In this document: positions 35,170 to 43,672 of the stretch, piece after piece
Layout of the letters: each line of letters starts with the position of its first letter
Position numbering within the stretch: the first letter of the stretch is position 1
DNA from: Yinghuangia sp035454725
GTDB taxonomy: Bacteria > Actinomycetota > Actinomycetes > Streptomycetales > Streptomycetaceae
Assembly (NCBI RefSeq): GCF_051388935.1
Contig: NZ_JBPKBI010000020.1
Span: 49,118-113,117, forward strand
Direction: 5' to 3'
DNA length: 64,000 nt
Made by a program: the position numbers and the translations under genes
Notes under the pieces: model-generated
Told to the model about the DNA's origin: nothing
Databases searched by the model: none
What the model saw: the letters and a program-made list of their open reading frames with translations, nothing else

Positions 35170-36822
35170 TCACTGTGCCGGTGTGCCGGCACGCGCGAGT
35201 TGTTCACCCGCGGTGCCGGTGCGCTGCATGCGCTGCCAGCGCAGCCGGTTGCCGAGGACGGCGGTGACGACGGACTGGATGACGACGAGGTACATGAGTT
35301 GCCGGTACACGAACTGCTGCAGCGGGAGTGTCCAGATCGGTCCCAGGCGCTCCTTGTCCAGGCGCAGCGCGTACACGGCGGTGAGCATCTGGGTGGCGAG
35401 GAACGCGAGCCAGATTCCGAGCATCCGCCACGGGTCCAGGAACACCAGCCCGTACAGGGCGAATACGTCGACGACCGGGGCCAGCAGCGGCAGCAGCACC
35501 TGGAACAGGAACAGGTACGGCAGACCGCGCCGGCCCAGGTGCCCGGCGGGCCCGCGGTCGAACACCGCCCGGCGGTGCTTCCACATCGCCTGGAGGGTGC
35601 CGTAGCACAAGCGGTACCGTTGCCGCCAAAGTTGTTGCAGCGACTCGGGTGCCTCCGTCCACGCCAGCGCGCGCTCCTCGGCGAGCGCGAAGGCGTGCGC
35701 GCCTTGCTGGGCCCAGATGAGCGCGGTACCGCGCCACTCCGCCTGCGTATCGACGGTCGGCGTCGGGGGCAGGCCGATGCCTTCGGAGATAGTGGTGAAC
35801 CGGTAGTCCTGTTTGGCCAGTTCGGTGAGCAACAGGTCGAGGCCCTCGACGGTTTGGGCGCGGTCGCCGCCGCCGTCGTGGAACATCACCACGGCACCGC
35901 GTCCGTCCTGCGGCGTCGACGCGGCGGCGATGGCAGCGGCACCCGGCCGGGCCCAGTCCTTGGAGTCGAGGTCGGTGGCGACGATGAGGTAGCCGGCATG
36001 TGCCGTTCGGCGGACGGCGTCCCAGGTGGCGCCGCACAGCGCCGCGGGCACGGACGAGTAGGGCGGGCGCAGGAGTCTGGGGCGGATGCCGGCCGCCCCG
36101 GCGAGGGCGTTGTCAGTGAGGGACATTTCGAGATCGGTGCGCCACGCGGGGAGGGCTCCGATGTCGGCGTGGGTGTAGGTGTGCGATCCGATCTCGTGGC
36201 CGGCGTCCCGGACGCGTCGGACCAGTTGCGGGTTGGCTGCGGCTTCCGCGCCCACCATGAAGAACGTCGCGTTGACATTGTGCTTGGCGAGCACGTCGAG
36301 TATGCGCGGCGTCCACGTGGGGTCGGGGCCGTCGTCGAACGTGAGGGCGACCGTGCGCGGCGGCATGGAGGTCGATTGGGTGCCGGCGGCTGTGTCGCGG
36401 ATGATCGGGCCGCCCGTGCGGACGGTTTCGGGCGCCGGTTCGCACGCCGCGTCGGCGTCGCGCGCGGTGCCGGAGCGTCCGACGGTGTGGTGCGCGTAAC
36501 CGTCGAGGAGCAGCGCCGCGGCCACGGCGACGAGTACGAGGAGCAGCCAGTGCGCCTTCGGTTCCCGCGGTCGGCCGGCCTTCCGTGCGGCCGTCGCGTT
36601 GCGGCGGAAGGCCGCGCGGGAGGCCGGGGGAACCGTGGGCTGGGCGGTCGTGGGCTGGGGGGCCGTGTCCGGGTCGGCGGCACTCGCATAGCCGTCGGTC
36701 CCGCCGTCGGTGGAGACGATGGGCCCGGGCGCAGAAGCGTACGCGCCTGGGTGCGATGTCTGGGGTGTACTCGTCTGGGGTGCGGCGTCGGGCGTGTCCC
36801 GTCCCCTGCGTCGACGGCCCAC
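35170..36822 (-). CDS. Polysaccharide deacetylase fused to a glycosyltransferase remnant
   Basis: 550 residues from GTG 36822, one base after the preceding gene's stop. After a Pro-rich cytoplasmic tail and one transmembrane helix (HWLLLVLVAVAAALLLDGYA) comes an intact NodB-type deacetylase domain: TFDDGPDPTW, HTYTHADIG (the H-x3-H metal site) and RPPYSS. In related bifunctional proteins a ~300-residue GT2 catalytic domain follows. Here the text passes straight from WAQQGAHAFALAEE to RALAWTEAPESLQQLWRQRY, the segment just after the GT catalytic core, without losing frame. The nucleotide-sugar and DxD motifs are therefore absent, and the usual Q-R-x-R-W motif reads QRYRL. The C-terminal membrane helices remain. 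It probably still deacetylates a cell-wall or extracellular polymer, but cannot transfer sugar. Confidence 0.82.
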   Translation of the reverse strand: MGRRRRGRDTPDAAPQTSTPQTSHPGAYASAPGPIVSTDGGTDGYASAADPDTAPQPTTAQPTVPPASRAAFRRNATAARKAGRPREPKAHWLLLVLVAVAAALLLDGYAHHTVGRSGTARDADAACEPAPETVRTGGPIIRDTAAGTQSTSMPPRTVALTFDDGPDPTWTPRILDVLAKHNVNATFFMVGAEAAANPQLVRRVRDAGHEIGSHTYTHADIGALPAWRTDLEMSLTDNALAGAAGIRPRLLRPPYSSVPAALCGATWDAVRRTAHAGYLIVATDLDSKDWARPGAAAIAAASTPQDGRGAVVMFHDGGGDRAQTVEGLDLLLTELAKQDYRFTTISEGIGLPPTPTVDTQAEWRGTALIWAQQGAHAFALAEERALAWTEAPESLQQLWRQRYRLCYGTLQAMWKHRRAVFDRGPAGHLGRRGLPYLFLFQVLLPLLAPVVDVFALYGLVFLDPWRMLGIWLAFLATQMLTAVYALRLDKERLGPIWTLPLQQFVYRQLMYLVVIQSVVTAVLGNRLRWQRMQRTGTAGEQLARAGTPAQ

Positions 36823-36823
36823 T

Positions 36824-37354
36824 TCAGGGTCTGCCGGGGTTCGAGTTGGCAGCGGTCGGACGCCGTGTCTGTCCGGGCGGGGTGGGGGCGTTGCCGGGCT
36901 TGGCTGTCGCGTCAGTCTGCGGCGCGTTGCTCGACGGGACGCCGGCCGAGGGGGCGGGGGGTTCGGCGACCGGGGTGCCACTTGCGGCCGACGCGGTCGT
37001 GACGGTGGTCACCGCGACGGGTATCGCGGTGGGCGATTTGCCGGGCACGCGTGTTGGCGCCTTCTTGGTCGCGGAGGGAGACCCGGAGGCCCCTGTGGGG
37101 TTGTCGTCGGTACCGCCCGCGGGCGTGCCGTCCTCCTTGGGCTGCGGCACCCACGGCGGGGTGCCCAACGGCGACGACGACACCGCGCCGGTGGCGACCA
37201 GCGCCAGAAAGCCGATCAGTCCGACGCCCGCCAGAGTCGCCGCGCGGCGCAGCCGACGCCTTCGGCGTCCGCCGGGGTCGACGAATATCTGTGTTCCGCT
37301 GTCGGCTTGCGGAACACCTGCGCGCCGGTCCCCCGGGGAATCCGCGTCTGTCAT
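36824..37354 (-). CDS. Membrane-anchored Pro/Thr/Ala-rich protein
   Basis: 176 residues from ATG 37354 (MTDADSPGDRRAG). A basic stretch (GGRRRRRLRRAA) is followed by one transmembrane helix (GVGLIGFLALVATGAV) and a long low-complexity extracellular tail rich in Pro, Ala, Ser and Thr. No enzyme motif is seen. It is one base upstream of the deacetylase gene and surely in the same operon; proteins of this shape often accompany the bifunctional deacetylase/glycosyltransferase genes. Confidence 0.7.
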   Translation of the reverse strand: MTDADSPGDRRAGVPQADSGTQIFVDPGGRRRRRLRRAATLAGVGLIGFLALVATGAVSSSPLGTPPWVPQPKEDGTPAGGTDDNPTGASGSPSATKKAPTRVPGKSPTAIPVAVTTVTTASAASGTPVAEPPAPSAGVPSSNAPQTDATAKPGNAPTPPGQTRRPTAANSNPGRP

Positions 37355-37441
37355 GGCGCGGAAGTGCAACCAGCCGCAGGACGCCTGCCGCATTTCCCCC
37401 TGCTTGGGTTCCCTGGGGCGGGGGGGTCCCGGGCGCACGGA

Positions 37442-38968
37442 TCAGCCGGGGGGCTCGTGGGTTGTGGCTGGGCGTGGTGTGTAGGTGAAGCGGGTGAGGA
37501 CTGCGTCGGCGCCGAGGGCTTCGACGCCGACGACCCGGCCGGTGAAGCCGCCGGCGACTTCGGTGGACAGGTAGCGGCCGTCGATGTCGGCGAGAGCGTG
37601 GAAGGTTCCGTCGTCGAGGTAGCCGAGTTCGAGGCGGTCGGGGCCGTTGTGGAGGCTGAGGCGTCCGGAGGTGTCGACGGCGCGGATGGCGAGCGGGCGG
37701 TCGGGGGTGACGCCGGTGATGGTGGCGAACTTCTGGTCGAAGGGGCCGACGACGGCGCGTGCTGTCAGGGTGTCGCCGCATCGCTCGATGGCTGCCCAGT
37801 GCGCGTCGTCGATTTGCACCACGAGGGCGGCGTCGCCGGTGGCGATGGCGGCCTCGGCCTGCCATTCGAGGTCGCGGGTACGCGTCGCGAGCAGGTGGAC
37901 GGTCTCGCGGGATTCGGGGGTGCGGCCGGCGGCGAGGGTGATGCCGGTGCGGTTGTCGGGGCTCGATCGCCGGACGAACGTCCGCGGGTCGGTGCCCGGG
38001 GAGACCCACCGCGGATGCAGTCCGCCGCCGGCGGACCCGCCGGTGAACTCGTCGGTGAACTCGTCGGTGAACGCGGTGTGTTGCGGTGGCACGTCGAAGG
38101 CGTCCTCGACCAGGACCGGCCAATCGTCGGCCCATTCGACGCCGGCGAGGAAGGTCTCGCGGCCGTTGACGTGGAACCGGGGGCTGCTGCCGCGGGGGCG
38201 TACGCCGAGATAGACCGCCGCCCAGCGGCCGTCCGCAAGTTCGATCAGGTCCGCGTGGCCGGTGCTCTGTACCGGGTGGGCGGTGCTGCGGCGGCTGAAG
38301 ATCGGGTTCGCGGGGTGGGACTCGAACGGTCCGCTGATCGACCGGGAGCGGGCGACCGAGACGGCGTGGCCGCGTTCGGTGCCGCCCTCGGCGACGACGA
38401 GGTACCACCAGCCGTTGCGTTTGTAGAGGTGCGGCGCTTCGACGTACGCCAGACCGGAGCCGGCCCACACGACCTTCGGCTCGGACGTCACCCGGCCGGT
38501 GAGGGGGTCGACAGCGACCTGAGTGATGCGGTGCGACTGCGTCCAGGTCAGGTGGCAGGTCCCGTCCTCGTCCCAGGCCAGGTCCGGGTCGATGCCGCCC
38601 GGACCGCCCGCGCCCTTGGTGTGGACCGGGTCGCTCCAGCCCTGGGCCGGGTCGGTGGACCACACGATCATGTGGCCGTCGGCGCGGTCGACGGCGTTGG
38701 TGGTCACCAGCCAGAACACCCCGTCGCGGTGGCGCAGCGTCGGAGCGTAGATGCCCGCGCTGCCGGCCTCCAGGCCGCGGTGAACCTTCAGTTGCCCGGG
38801 GCGGTCGAGGGCGTTGCCGATCTGTTCCCACCGGAGCAGGTCGGTGCTGCGGAAGATGGGGACGCCGGGGAAGTACTCGAAGCTGGACGTGGCCAGGTAG
38901 TACGCGTCGCCGGCCCGGCAGATGGAGGGATCCGGGTGGAAGCCCGGAATGATGGGGTTGACGGTCAT
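37442..38968 (-). CDS. GH43 beta-xylosidase/alpha-arabinofuranosidase-like protein
   Basis: 508 residues from ATG 38968. The N-terminal five-bladed propeller has the family acids in the expected order: Asp in GFHPDPSICRAGDAYYLATS, Asp in GGIDPDLAWDEDG and Glu in YVEAPHLYKRNGWWYL. The C-terminal ~200 residues are the beta-sandwich usually found in this subgroup (GH43_C2). There is no signal peptide, so it is likely intracellular, trimming imported xylo- or arabino-oligosaccharides. It is transcribed on the same strand as the deacetylase genes but 87 bases upstream of them, so linkage to that operon is uncertain. Confidence 0.88.
   Translation of the reverse strand: MTVNPIIPGFHPDPSICRAGDAYYLATSSFEYFPGVPIFRSTDLLRWEQIGNALDRPGQLKVHRGLEAGSAGIYAPTLRHRDGVFWLVTTNAVDRADGHMIVWSTDPAQGWSDPVHTKGAGGPGGIDPDLAWDEDGTCHLTWTQSHRITQVAVDPLTGRVTSEPKVVWAGSGLAYVEAPHLYKRNGWWYLVVAEGGTERGHAVSVARSRSISGPFESHPANPIFSRRSTAHPVQSTGHADLIELADGRWAAVYLGVRPRGSSPRFHVNGRETFLAGVEWADDWPVLVEDAFDVPPQHTAFTDEFTDEFTGGSAGGGLHPRWVSPGTDPRTFVRRSSPDNRTGITLAAGRTPESRETVHLLATRTRDLEWQAEAAIATGDAALVVQIDDAHWAAIERCGDTLTARAVVGPFDQKFATITGVTPDRPLAIRAVDTSGRLSLHNGPDRLELGYLDDGTFHALADIDGRYLSTEVAGGFTGRVVGVEALGADAVLTRFTYTPRPATTHEPPG
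38041..38072 (-). repeat. 12-base tandem repeat inside the GH43 gene
   Basis: CGGTGAACTCGT occurs about 2.7 times in tandem and encodes FTDE units in the linker between the propeller and the C-terminal domain. The in-frame unit length allows linker-length variation. Confidence 0.7.
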
Positions 38969-39527
38969 ATCCTGATTGCTCCGTCCTTCGCCGGATCGCC
39001 CCGGCCGATCCAAGTGGTCTTCGTCGTGGATCCCGGCGGCCACGCGGGGCACGGGCGGGCGTGTGTGGTCCGGGCGTTCAGTTGACGACCTCCAGTTGCC
39101 AGGACCACCGGCCGGGCCTCCGGCGTCGCGGCGCCGCGACGCGTGGCCGCGCCGTGAGCTCCGGAGGCTCCCAGGGCCCAATCGGCGGGAAGGCACTTGT
39201 CATCAGACGGCGCACCTTCGTTTTCGTTGACGGACGGGCCGAACGGCTCGAAGCCGCCGACCTGCTGGAGCAGGTCGGGCTTCCCAGTGCCTGGGTTCGG
39301 AGACGTTACGTCGTCGCGTCACCCCCGCGACAAGCGATTGCCGTGCTTTGCCCTGGACCACTGCGCCGATGCGGATCGAGGAGCGGCGGGGCGTGTCACC
39401 GCAAGTGATCGCTCTTCGGCTCGAACATCGGGCCCCGGTGCCTGGAGGACGACCCCGGCCACGGACAGCCCCCGCGCCCGCGAGCGCCGCGAGCAGCACG
39501 CGCGGGACGCGGTGGCGCCGGGCGGTC
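38969..39527. other. Intergenic region between GH43 and MFS genes
   Basis: No gene is supported. A coding-like plus-strand stretch at 39198-39310 (RRRTFVFVDGRAERLEAADL) has no complete frame and may be a remnant. Confidence 0.4.
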
Positions 39528-40889
39528 TCAGACAGCCTTCCGCCCAGGCCATGCCGAATGCCTGGCATCGATGACGTAGTCGTGCCGGTGGCGCCATCCG
39601 CCCGACGAGTGCACAGCGCCGACGAGGTGCGGGTGGTCCGGCGGCAGATCGGCGTGGATGTGTTCGAGGCGGAACGGGTCGCGCACGGGCCAGATCATGG
39701 TGGCCGCCGCGGCGGAGGCCAGGGCGATGCCGCTCAACACGCCCGCTGTGACCGGGAGTCCGGCGCCCGCGGCGAGCCAGCCTGCCAGCGGGTACGTCAC
39801 CAGCCAGCAGGCGTGTGACAGCGAGAACTGTGCGGCGTAGGCGGCCGGCAGGTCCTCGTCCGCGGCCGAGCGGCGGATCAGCCGTCCGCCCGGCGTCAGC
39901 ACCGCCGAACTCGCGGCGCCGATGGCCGCCCACGCCCCGAGCAGCACAAGCCACGTGCCCGTGCCCGCAGGCGCCGCCGTGACGGCCGCGACGACGGCGA
40001 GGACGATCGGGAAGCCGTAGGACGCGGCCAGCATCACCTGTCGGTCGCCTAGCCGCGCCAACAAGGACGGAAGCACCAAGGCGACGGCGATCGAGCCCAC
40101 CCCGTACGCGCCGAGCGCGACCGAGACCGCGCCCGCCGAGCGTCCGAAGTGGTCGCGGACCACGACGACCGTGTTCACGAAGACGACGGCGCCCGCGGCG
40201 GCGACGGCCAGGTCGAGGGCGAGCAGCGCACGCAGGCGCGGAGTGGCCCAGAACAAACGCGCACCGAACGCGGCCTTCGCGTAGACCCCGCCCGCGCGTT
40301 CGACCGGCACCGGCTTGGGGAGCACCGCCGAGACGACGAGCGCCGCGGACGCCGCGAACCCGACCACCGTCCCGGCGAACAGCCAGTTGTACGAGACCAG
40401 TGCGAGCAGCCCGGTCGCCAACGCGGGACTGAACAGGCTCTCCAGGTCGTACGCCAGCCGCGACATCGACAAGGCCCGCGTGTAGTCACGTTCGTCGGGC
40501 AGAACCTCCGGGATCGTCGCCTGGAACGTCGGCGTGAACGCCGCGGACGCCGCCTGGAGCAGGAAAATCAGCACATGGATCTGCCAGACCTGCGTCACGA
40601 ACGGCAGCGCGAGGGCGACGCCGGCCCGGACCAGGTCCATCGCGACCAGCAGCGCCCGGCGCGGGACACGATCGGCGACCGCGCCGATCCACGGGGCGAT
40701 CGTCACGTACGCGATCATCTTGATCGCCAGGGCGGTGCCGAGCACCGCCGAGGCGTCCGGCCCGGCGATGTCGTAGGCGAGCAGGCTCAGCGCCACCGTC
40801 GCCAGACCGGTGCCGACCAGCGCGATGACCTGCGCGGTGAACAGGTGGCGGTAAGTGCGGTTGCGCAGCACGGTCAGCATGGGCCTCAT
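39528..40889 (-). CDS. MFS efflux-type transporter under ArsR control
   Basis: 453 residues from ATG 40889 (MRPMLTVLRNRTYRHLF); ATG 40880 is the main alternative, as neither has an ideal ribosome site. About 12 membrane helices are visible, with the loop motif GAVADRVPRRALL of drug-type MFS proteins. The C-terminal tail is His-rich (HIHADLPPDHPHL; GGWRHRHDY), which might bind metal. The ArsR gene is upstream on the same strand, and a near-perfect operator lies between them, so regulation by that protein is likely. Substrate unknown: a metal ion, metal complex or drug. Confidence 0.88.
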   Translation of the reverse strand: MRPMLTVLRNRTYRHLFTAQVIALVGTGLATVALSLLAYDIAGPDASAVLGTALAIKMIAYVTIAPWIGAVADRVPRRALLVAMDLVRAGVALALPFVTQVWQIHVLIFLLQAASAAFTPTFQATIPEVLPDERDYTRALSMSRLAYDLESLFSPALATGLLALVSYNWLFAGTVVGFAASAALVVSAVLPKPVPVERAGGVYAKAAFGARLFWATPRLRALLALDLAVAAAGAVVFVNTVVVVRDHFGRSAGAVSVALGAYGVGSIAVALVLPSLLARLGDRQVMLAASYGFPIVLAVVAAVTAAPAGTGTWLVLLGAWAAIGAASSAVLTPGGRLIRRSAADEDLPAAYAAQFSLSHACWLVTYPLAGWLAAGAGLPVTAGVLSGIALASAAAATMIWPVRDPFRLEHIHADLPPDHPHLVGAVHSSGGWRHRHDYVIDARHSAWPGRKAV

Positions 40890-40922
40890 CCCTGGCGAGA
40901 AGGCGATGCACTCAGGACAAGA

Positions 40923-40950
40923 CAATATGTTCGCACGTGCGCACATATTG
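40923..40950. promoter_or_regulatory. 28-base palindromic operator before the MFS gene
   Basis: CAATATGTTCGCAC is followed by GTGCGCACATATTG: 13 of 14 positions match as an inverted repeat. It lies 33 bases upstream of the MFS start, where an ArsR repressor would block transcription, and its AT-rich ends contrast with the GC-rich surroundings. The ATATG...CATAT arms resemble ArsR/SmtB-type sites. Confidence 0.75.
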
Positions 40951-40988
40951 ACCGCAAGAGTGGGCGGCCCCGCGGCAACCCGGATGAG

Positions 40989-41345
40989 TCAGTCGTGCGG
41001 TGGAAGCGACCGGATCTGATGGTCGGCCGCGTTGAGCGCCTCGTCCACCAGGCGGCGCACATGGCCGTGGCGCAGGGCGTAGACGACCCGGCGTCCCTCC
41101 TTGCGGGTGACCACGAGTCCGGCCAGGCGCAGCTTCGCCAAGTGCTGGCTCACCGAGGTGCGCGGCGCAGCACTGGCCTCGGTCAGGGTGGTGACGTCGG
41201 CCTCCCCTTCGCCGAGCCGCCTCATGATCGCGAGTCGCGTGCGGTCGGCGAGCAGGCTGAGGACGGAAACCGCGGCGTCGAGCCGTTCGCCGTCGGCATG
41301 CTCGTGCGAGTCATGCGCAGTTGCGAGATCGCGACTGGGGCTCAT
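40989..41345 (-). CDS. ArsR-family transcriptional regulator
   Basis: 118 residues from ATG 41345. A winged helix-turn-helix of the ArsR/SmtB type is clear (LLADRTRLAIMRRLGEGEAD; APRTSVSQHLAKLRLAGLVV; RKEGRRVVYALRHGHVRRLV). The N-terminus carries His and Asp residues (DSHEHADGE) and the C-terminus DHQIRSLPPHD, either of which could contribute to a metal site; no Cys is present. It precedes the MFS gene with a palindromic operator between. A second palindrome, ATGGTCGGACCAT (41378-41390), lies in its own upstream region. Confidence 0.9.
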   Translation of the reverse strand: MSPSRDLATAHDSHEHADGERLDAAVSVLSLLADRTRLAIMRRLGEGEADVTTLTEASAAPRTSVSQHLAKLRLAGLVVTRKEGRRVVYALRHGHVRRLVDEALNAADHQIRSLPPHD

Positions 41346-41453
41346 GCGCCCAATCGTAGGACCGTGCACACGCGGGCATGGTCGGACCATCTTGGGCCAT
41401 CGCCGGGCACCGCAGGGAACGGACCTCCACCCGATGGCGAGCAGCGCCGTGTC

Positions 41454-41822
41454 TCGTACGTGGAGTCGTCGGCCGCGCTGACGGCGTGGAAGAAGACCGG
41501 CGAGATCGCGTTCCTGGCCAAGGTGTCGAGCGTCCCGCTCCAGCAGGCGCTGCGGCACCCGCAGACGGCGTTCGCGAACTTCCTCGCCCGCCGGGCGAAG
41601 TATCCGAGGTTCAAGTCGCGGAAGAGGTCCCGTGCGTCGGCGGAGTACACCCGCTCCGCGTTCACCTGGCGCAACGGGGAACTCACGTTGGCGAAGATGT
41701 CCGGGCCGTTGGACATCCGCTGGTCGCGTCCCCTGCCCGACGGGGTGACGCCCACCACCGTGACGGTGTCCCGCGATCCGGCCGGGCGCTGGTTCGTGTC
41801 GCTGCTGTGCGACGACACCATC
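41454..41822 (+). pseudogene. Fragment of IS200/IS605-family TnpB (OrfB)
   Basis: About 120 codons match the N-terminal part of TnpB: SAALTAWKKTGEIAFLAKVS, NFLARRAKYPRFKSRKRSRA, FTWRNGELTLAKMSGPLDIR and TVSRDPAGRWFVSLLCDD. The RuvC catalytic part and zinc finger are missing and no start fits. Between 41823 and 42105 no further IS part is seen; a minus-strand coding-like stretch (IVSRYTAAFGARIEHRRRVT) is unassigned. Confidence 0.75.
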
Positions 41823-42105
41823 GCATGCTCCGGGGGGCGGTCCGGTCCTCCTCCGCCGGATCGGCCCGGCGGAAGACGTCGGCGGCGACGGCGGTGACGC
41901 GCCGGCGATGCTCGATGCGCGCGCCGAACGCCGCGGTGTAGCGGCTGACGATGGTCGCGGTGCCGTCCGCCGCCTTGGCAGCAGAGCGGTCACCGCGATT
42001 TCACGGTGTTGGCCTAACGGACACACGCCCGGCGCGCGGCCCGGTGCCGCCCCGGCTCATGCTGGCCCGGGGGGACGTCCCGACTCCGTGAAGAAGGAAC
42101 GACCC

Positions 42106-43473
42106 ATGCAGCCCTCTCGTCGTGCGCTGTGCCCCCGCGCGTTCGCCGCGCCCGTACTTGTGCCGGTGCTTCTGTTCGCCTTGATATCCGTGCTGTGGGC
42201 ACCGCGTGCCCGCGCGGGCGGGCCCGTCACCCCTGTCGTCGCGACCCTGACCGGCGCCGCGGATCCGCTGTTCACGACCGAGCCGGTGGGGGGACAGGCC
42301 GACCTCGGGCCGCTGGGCCGTGCGGTCGGCGACTCCGTGATCGTGGGCCTGGGCGAGGCCACGCACGGTACGCACCAGTTCTTCACTCTCCAGCACAGGG
42401 TCTTCCGCTATCTGGCGGAACAAAAGGGCTTCACCACATTCGCCCGGGAGGCGGGATGGAACGCCGGGCTGCGCATCAACGCGTGGATTCAGACCGGTGA
42501 GGGTGACATCCGGCAGATCATGCGGGAGGTCTTCCAGAGTTCGGACCGCCTCTGGAACAACGAGGAGTACCTGGACCTGTTCTTGTGGATGCGGGCCTTC
42601 AACATGCGGCATTCCCCGAAGCTGCAGTTCACCGGCAACGACATCGCGCCCGTCGAACCCGAGCTCTACGACCGGGTGACCGCCTACGTGGCCCACCGGC
42701 TTCCCGAGCTGTCCGCGACGATCAACGAGCTTTACCGCGGGCACCCGACCGGGAGCGTGCTCGCCGCGACCCGGGAGTTCACCTCCCGTCCCCAGGATCA
42801 GCGCCTGGACTTCGCCGAGCGCGCCCGGCAGGCGTACGAACTGCTGCGTTCCCAGCGGCCCGGAGACGATCTCAAGGCGTTCGAGTGGACCGTGCAGCAC
42901 GCCCGCGTCATCGCCCAGAACACCCGGTTCTACTCCTTCGACTCGCTCGACGAGGAGCAGCGCATCCAGCAGGACCTCTACCGCGACGCCCAGATGGCCG
43001 CCAATCTCACGTGGTGGTACGAGCACACGGGCAGCAAGACGCTGCTGACCGCCCACGACGGCCACGTCGCCTACGTCAGCAACAGCCCGTACTACCCGCG
43101 ACCGGAGGGCGCTTTCCTGCGTGACCGCTTCGGCAACGGCTACACCAGCATCCGCACGAGCTTCGGCGCGGGTTCTTTCCTCGCCTACGACGCCGACAGC
43201 ACTCAGGAGCCCTCGCCGCTGGGCGTCTTCACGGTGGGGCCGCCCCTGCCGGACTCCAACGAGTACACGCTCGACAAGGTGCCGTACCGCGACTACCTGC
43301 TGGACATGCGGACCGTACGCCCGCCGGCTCGCCAGTGGCTGACCGTGGCACGCCCCACCTTCGAGATCGGTGTGTCGTGGCCGGCCCCGTTGCCCGACAC
43401 CCCGCTCAGCCCCAGTTCCGATCTGCTGATCCACCTGCACCACGCCGACGCGGCACGCCTCCTGCCGGAGTGA
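42106..43473 (+). CDS. Secreted erythromycin-esterase-like protein
   Basis: 455 residues; ATG 42106 with AAGAAGGA nine bases upstream. A signal peptide is clear (FAAPVLVPVLLFALISVLWA followed by PRARA). The Ere-family signature GLGEATHGTHQFFTLQHRVF with its essential Glu/His, then FAREAGWNAGLRINAW and LTAHDGHVAYVS, are all present. Ere enzymes cut the macrolide lactone ring, but most environmental homologues have not been shown to do so, and their substrates are open. Being exported sets this one apart from the cytoplasmic resistance enzymes EreA and EreB. It is followed by another secreted hydrolase. Confidence 0.87.
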   Translation: MQPSRRALCPRAFAAPVLVPVLLFALISVLWAPRARAGGPVTPVVATLTGAADPLFTTEPVGGQADLGPLGRAVGDSVIVGLGEATHGTHQFFTLQHRVFRYLAEQKGFTTFAREAGWNAGLRINAWIQTGEGDIRQIMREVFQSSDRLWNNEEYLDLFLWMRAFNMRHSPKLQFTGNDIAPVEPELYDRVTAYVAHRLPELSATINELYRGHPTGSVLAATREFTSRPQDQRLDFAERARQAYELLRSQRPGDDLKAFEWTVQHARVIAQNTRFYSFDSLDEEQRIQQDLYRDAQMAANLTWWYEHTGSKTLLTAHDGHVAYVSNSPYYPRPEGAFLRDRFGNGYTSIRTSFGAGSFLAYDADSTQEPSPLGVFTVGPPLPDSNEYTLDKVPYRDYLLDMRTVRPPARQWLTVARPTFEIGVSWPAPLPDTPLSPSSDLLIHLHHADAARLLPE

Positions 43474-43672
43474 GGCCGCCTCGGGTCGGCTGCGGACGCC
43501 CGGTCGGCCGCTCCGATCAGGCTGCCCACCCGCCACCCACCACGACCGGATGGCCGCCCTTCCGTAGGCGAGCCGCCGTCATCAAGCGGCCACTCCTCGG
43601 AAGCCACTGAAGGCAGAGCCCCATCAGCCACACCCGGCTGTCCCGGGCCGCCTGACAACGTACGGAGTCTCC

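Noticed and set aside
34028..35207. Minus-strand frames between the RHS and deacetylase genes
   Set aside because: Arg/Ser/Pro-rich without motif, opposite the DUF1214-like remnant; not supported as immunity genes for the RHS toxin.
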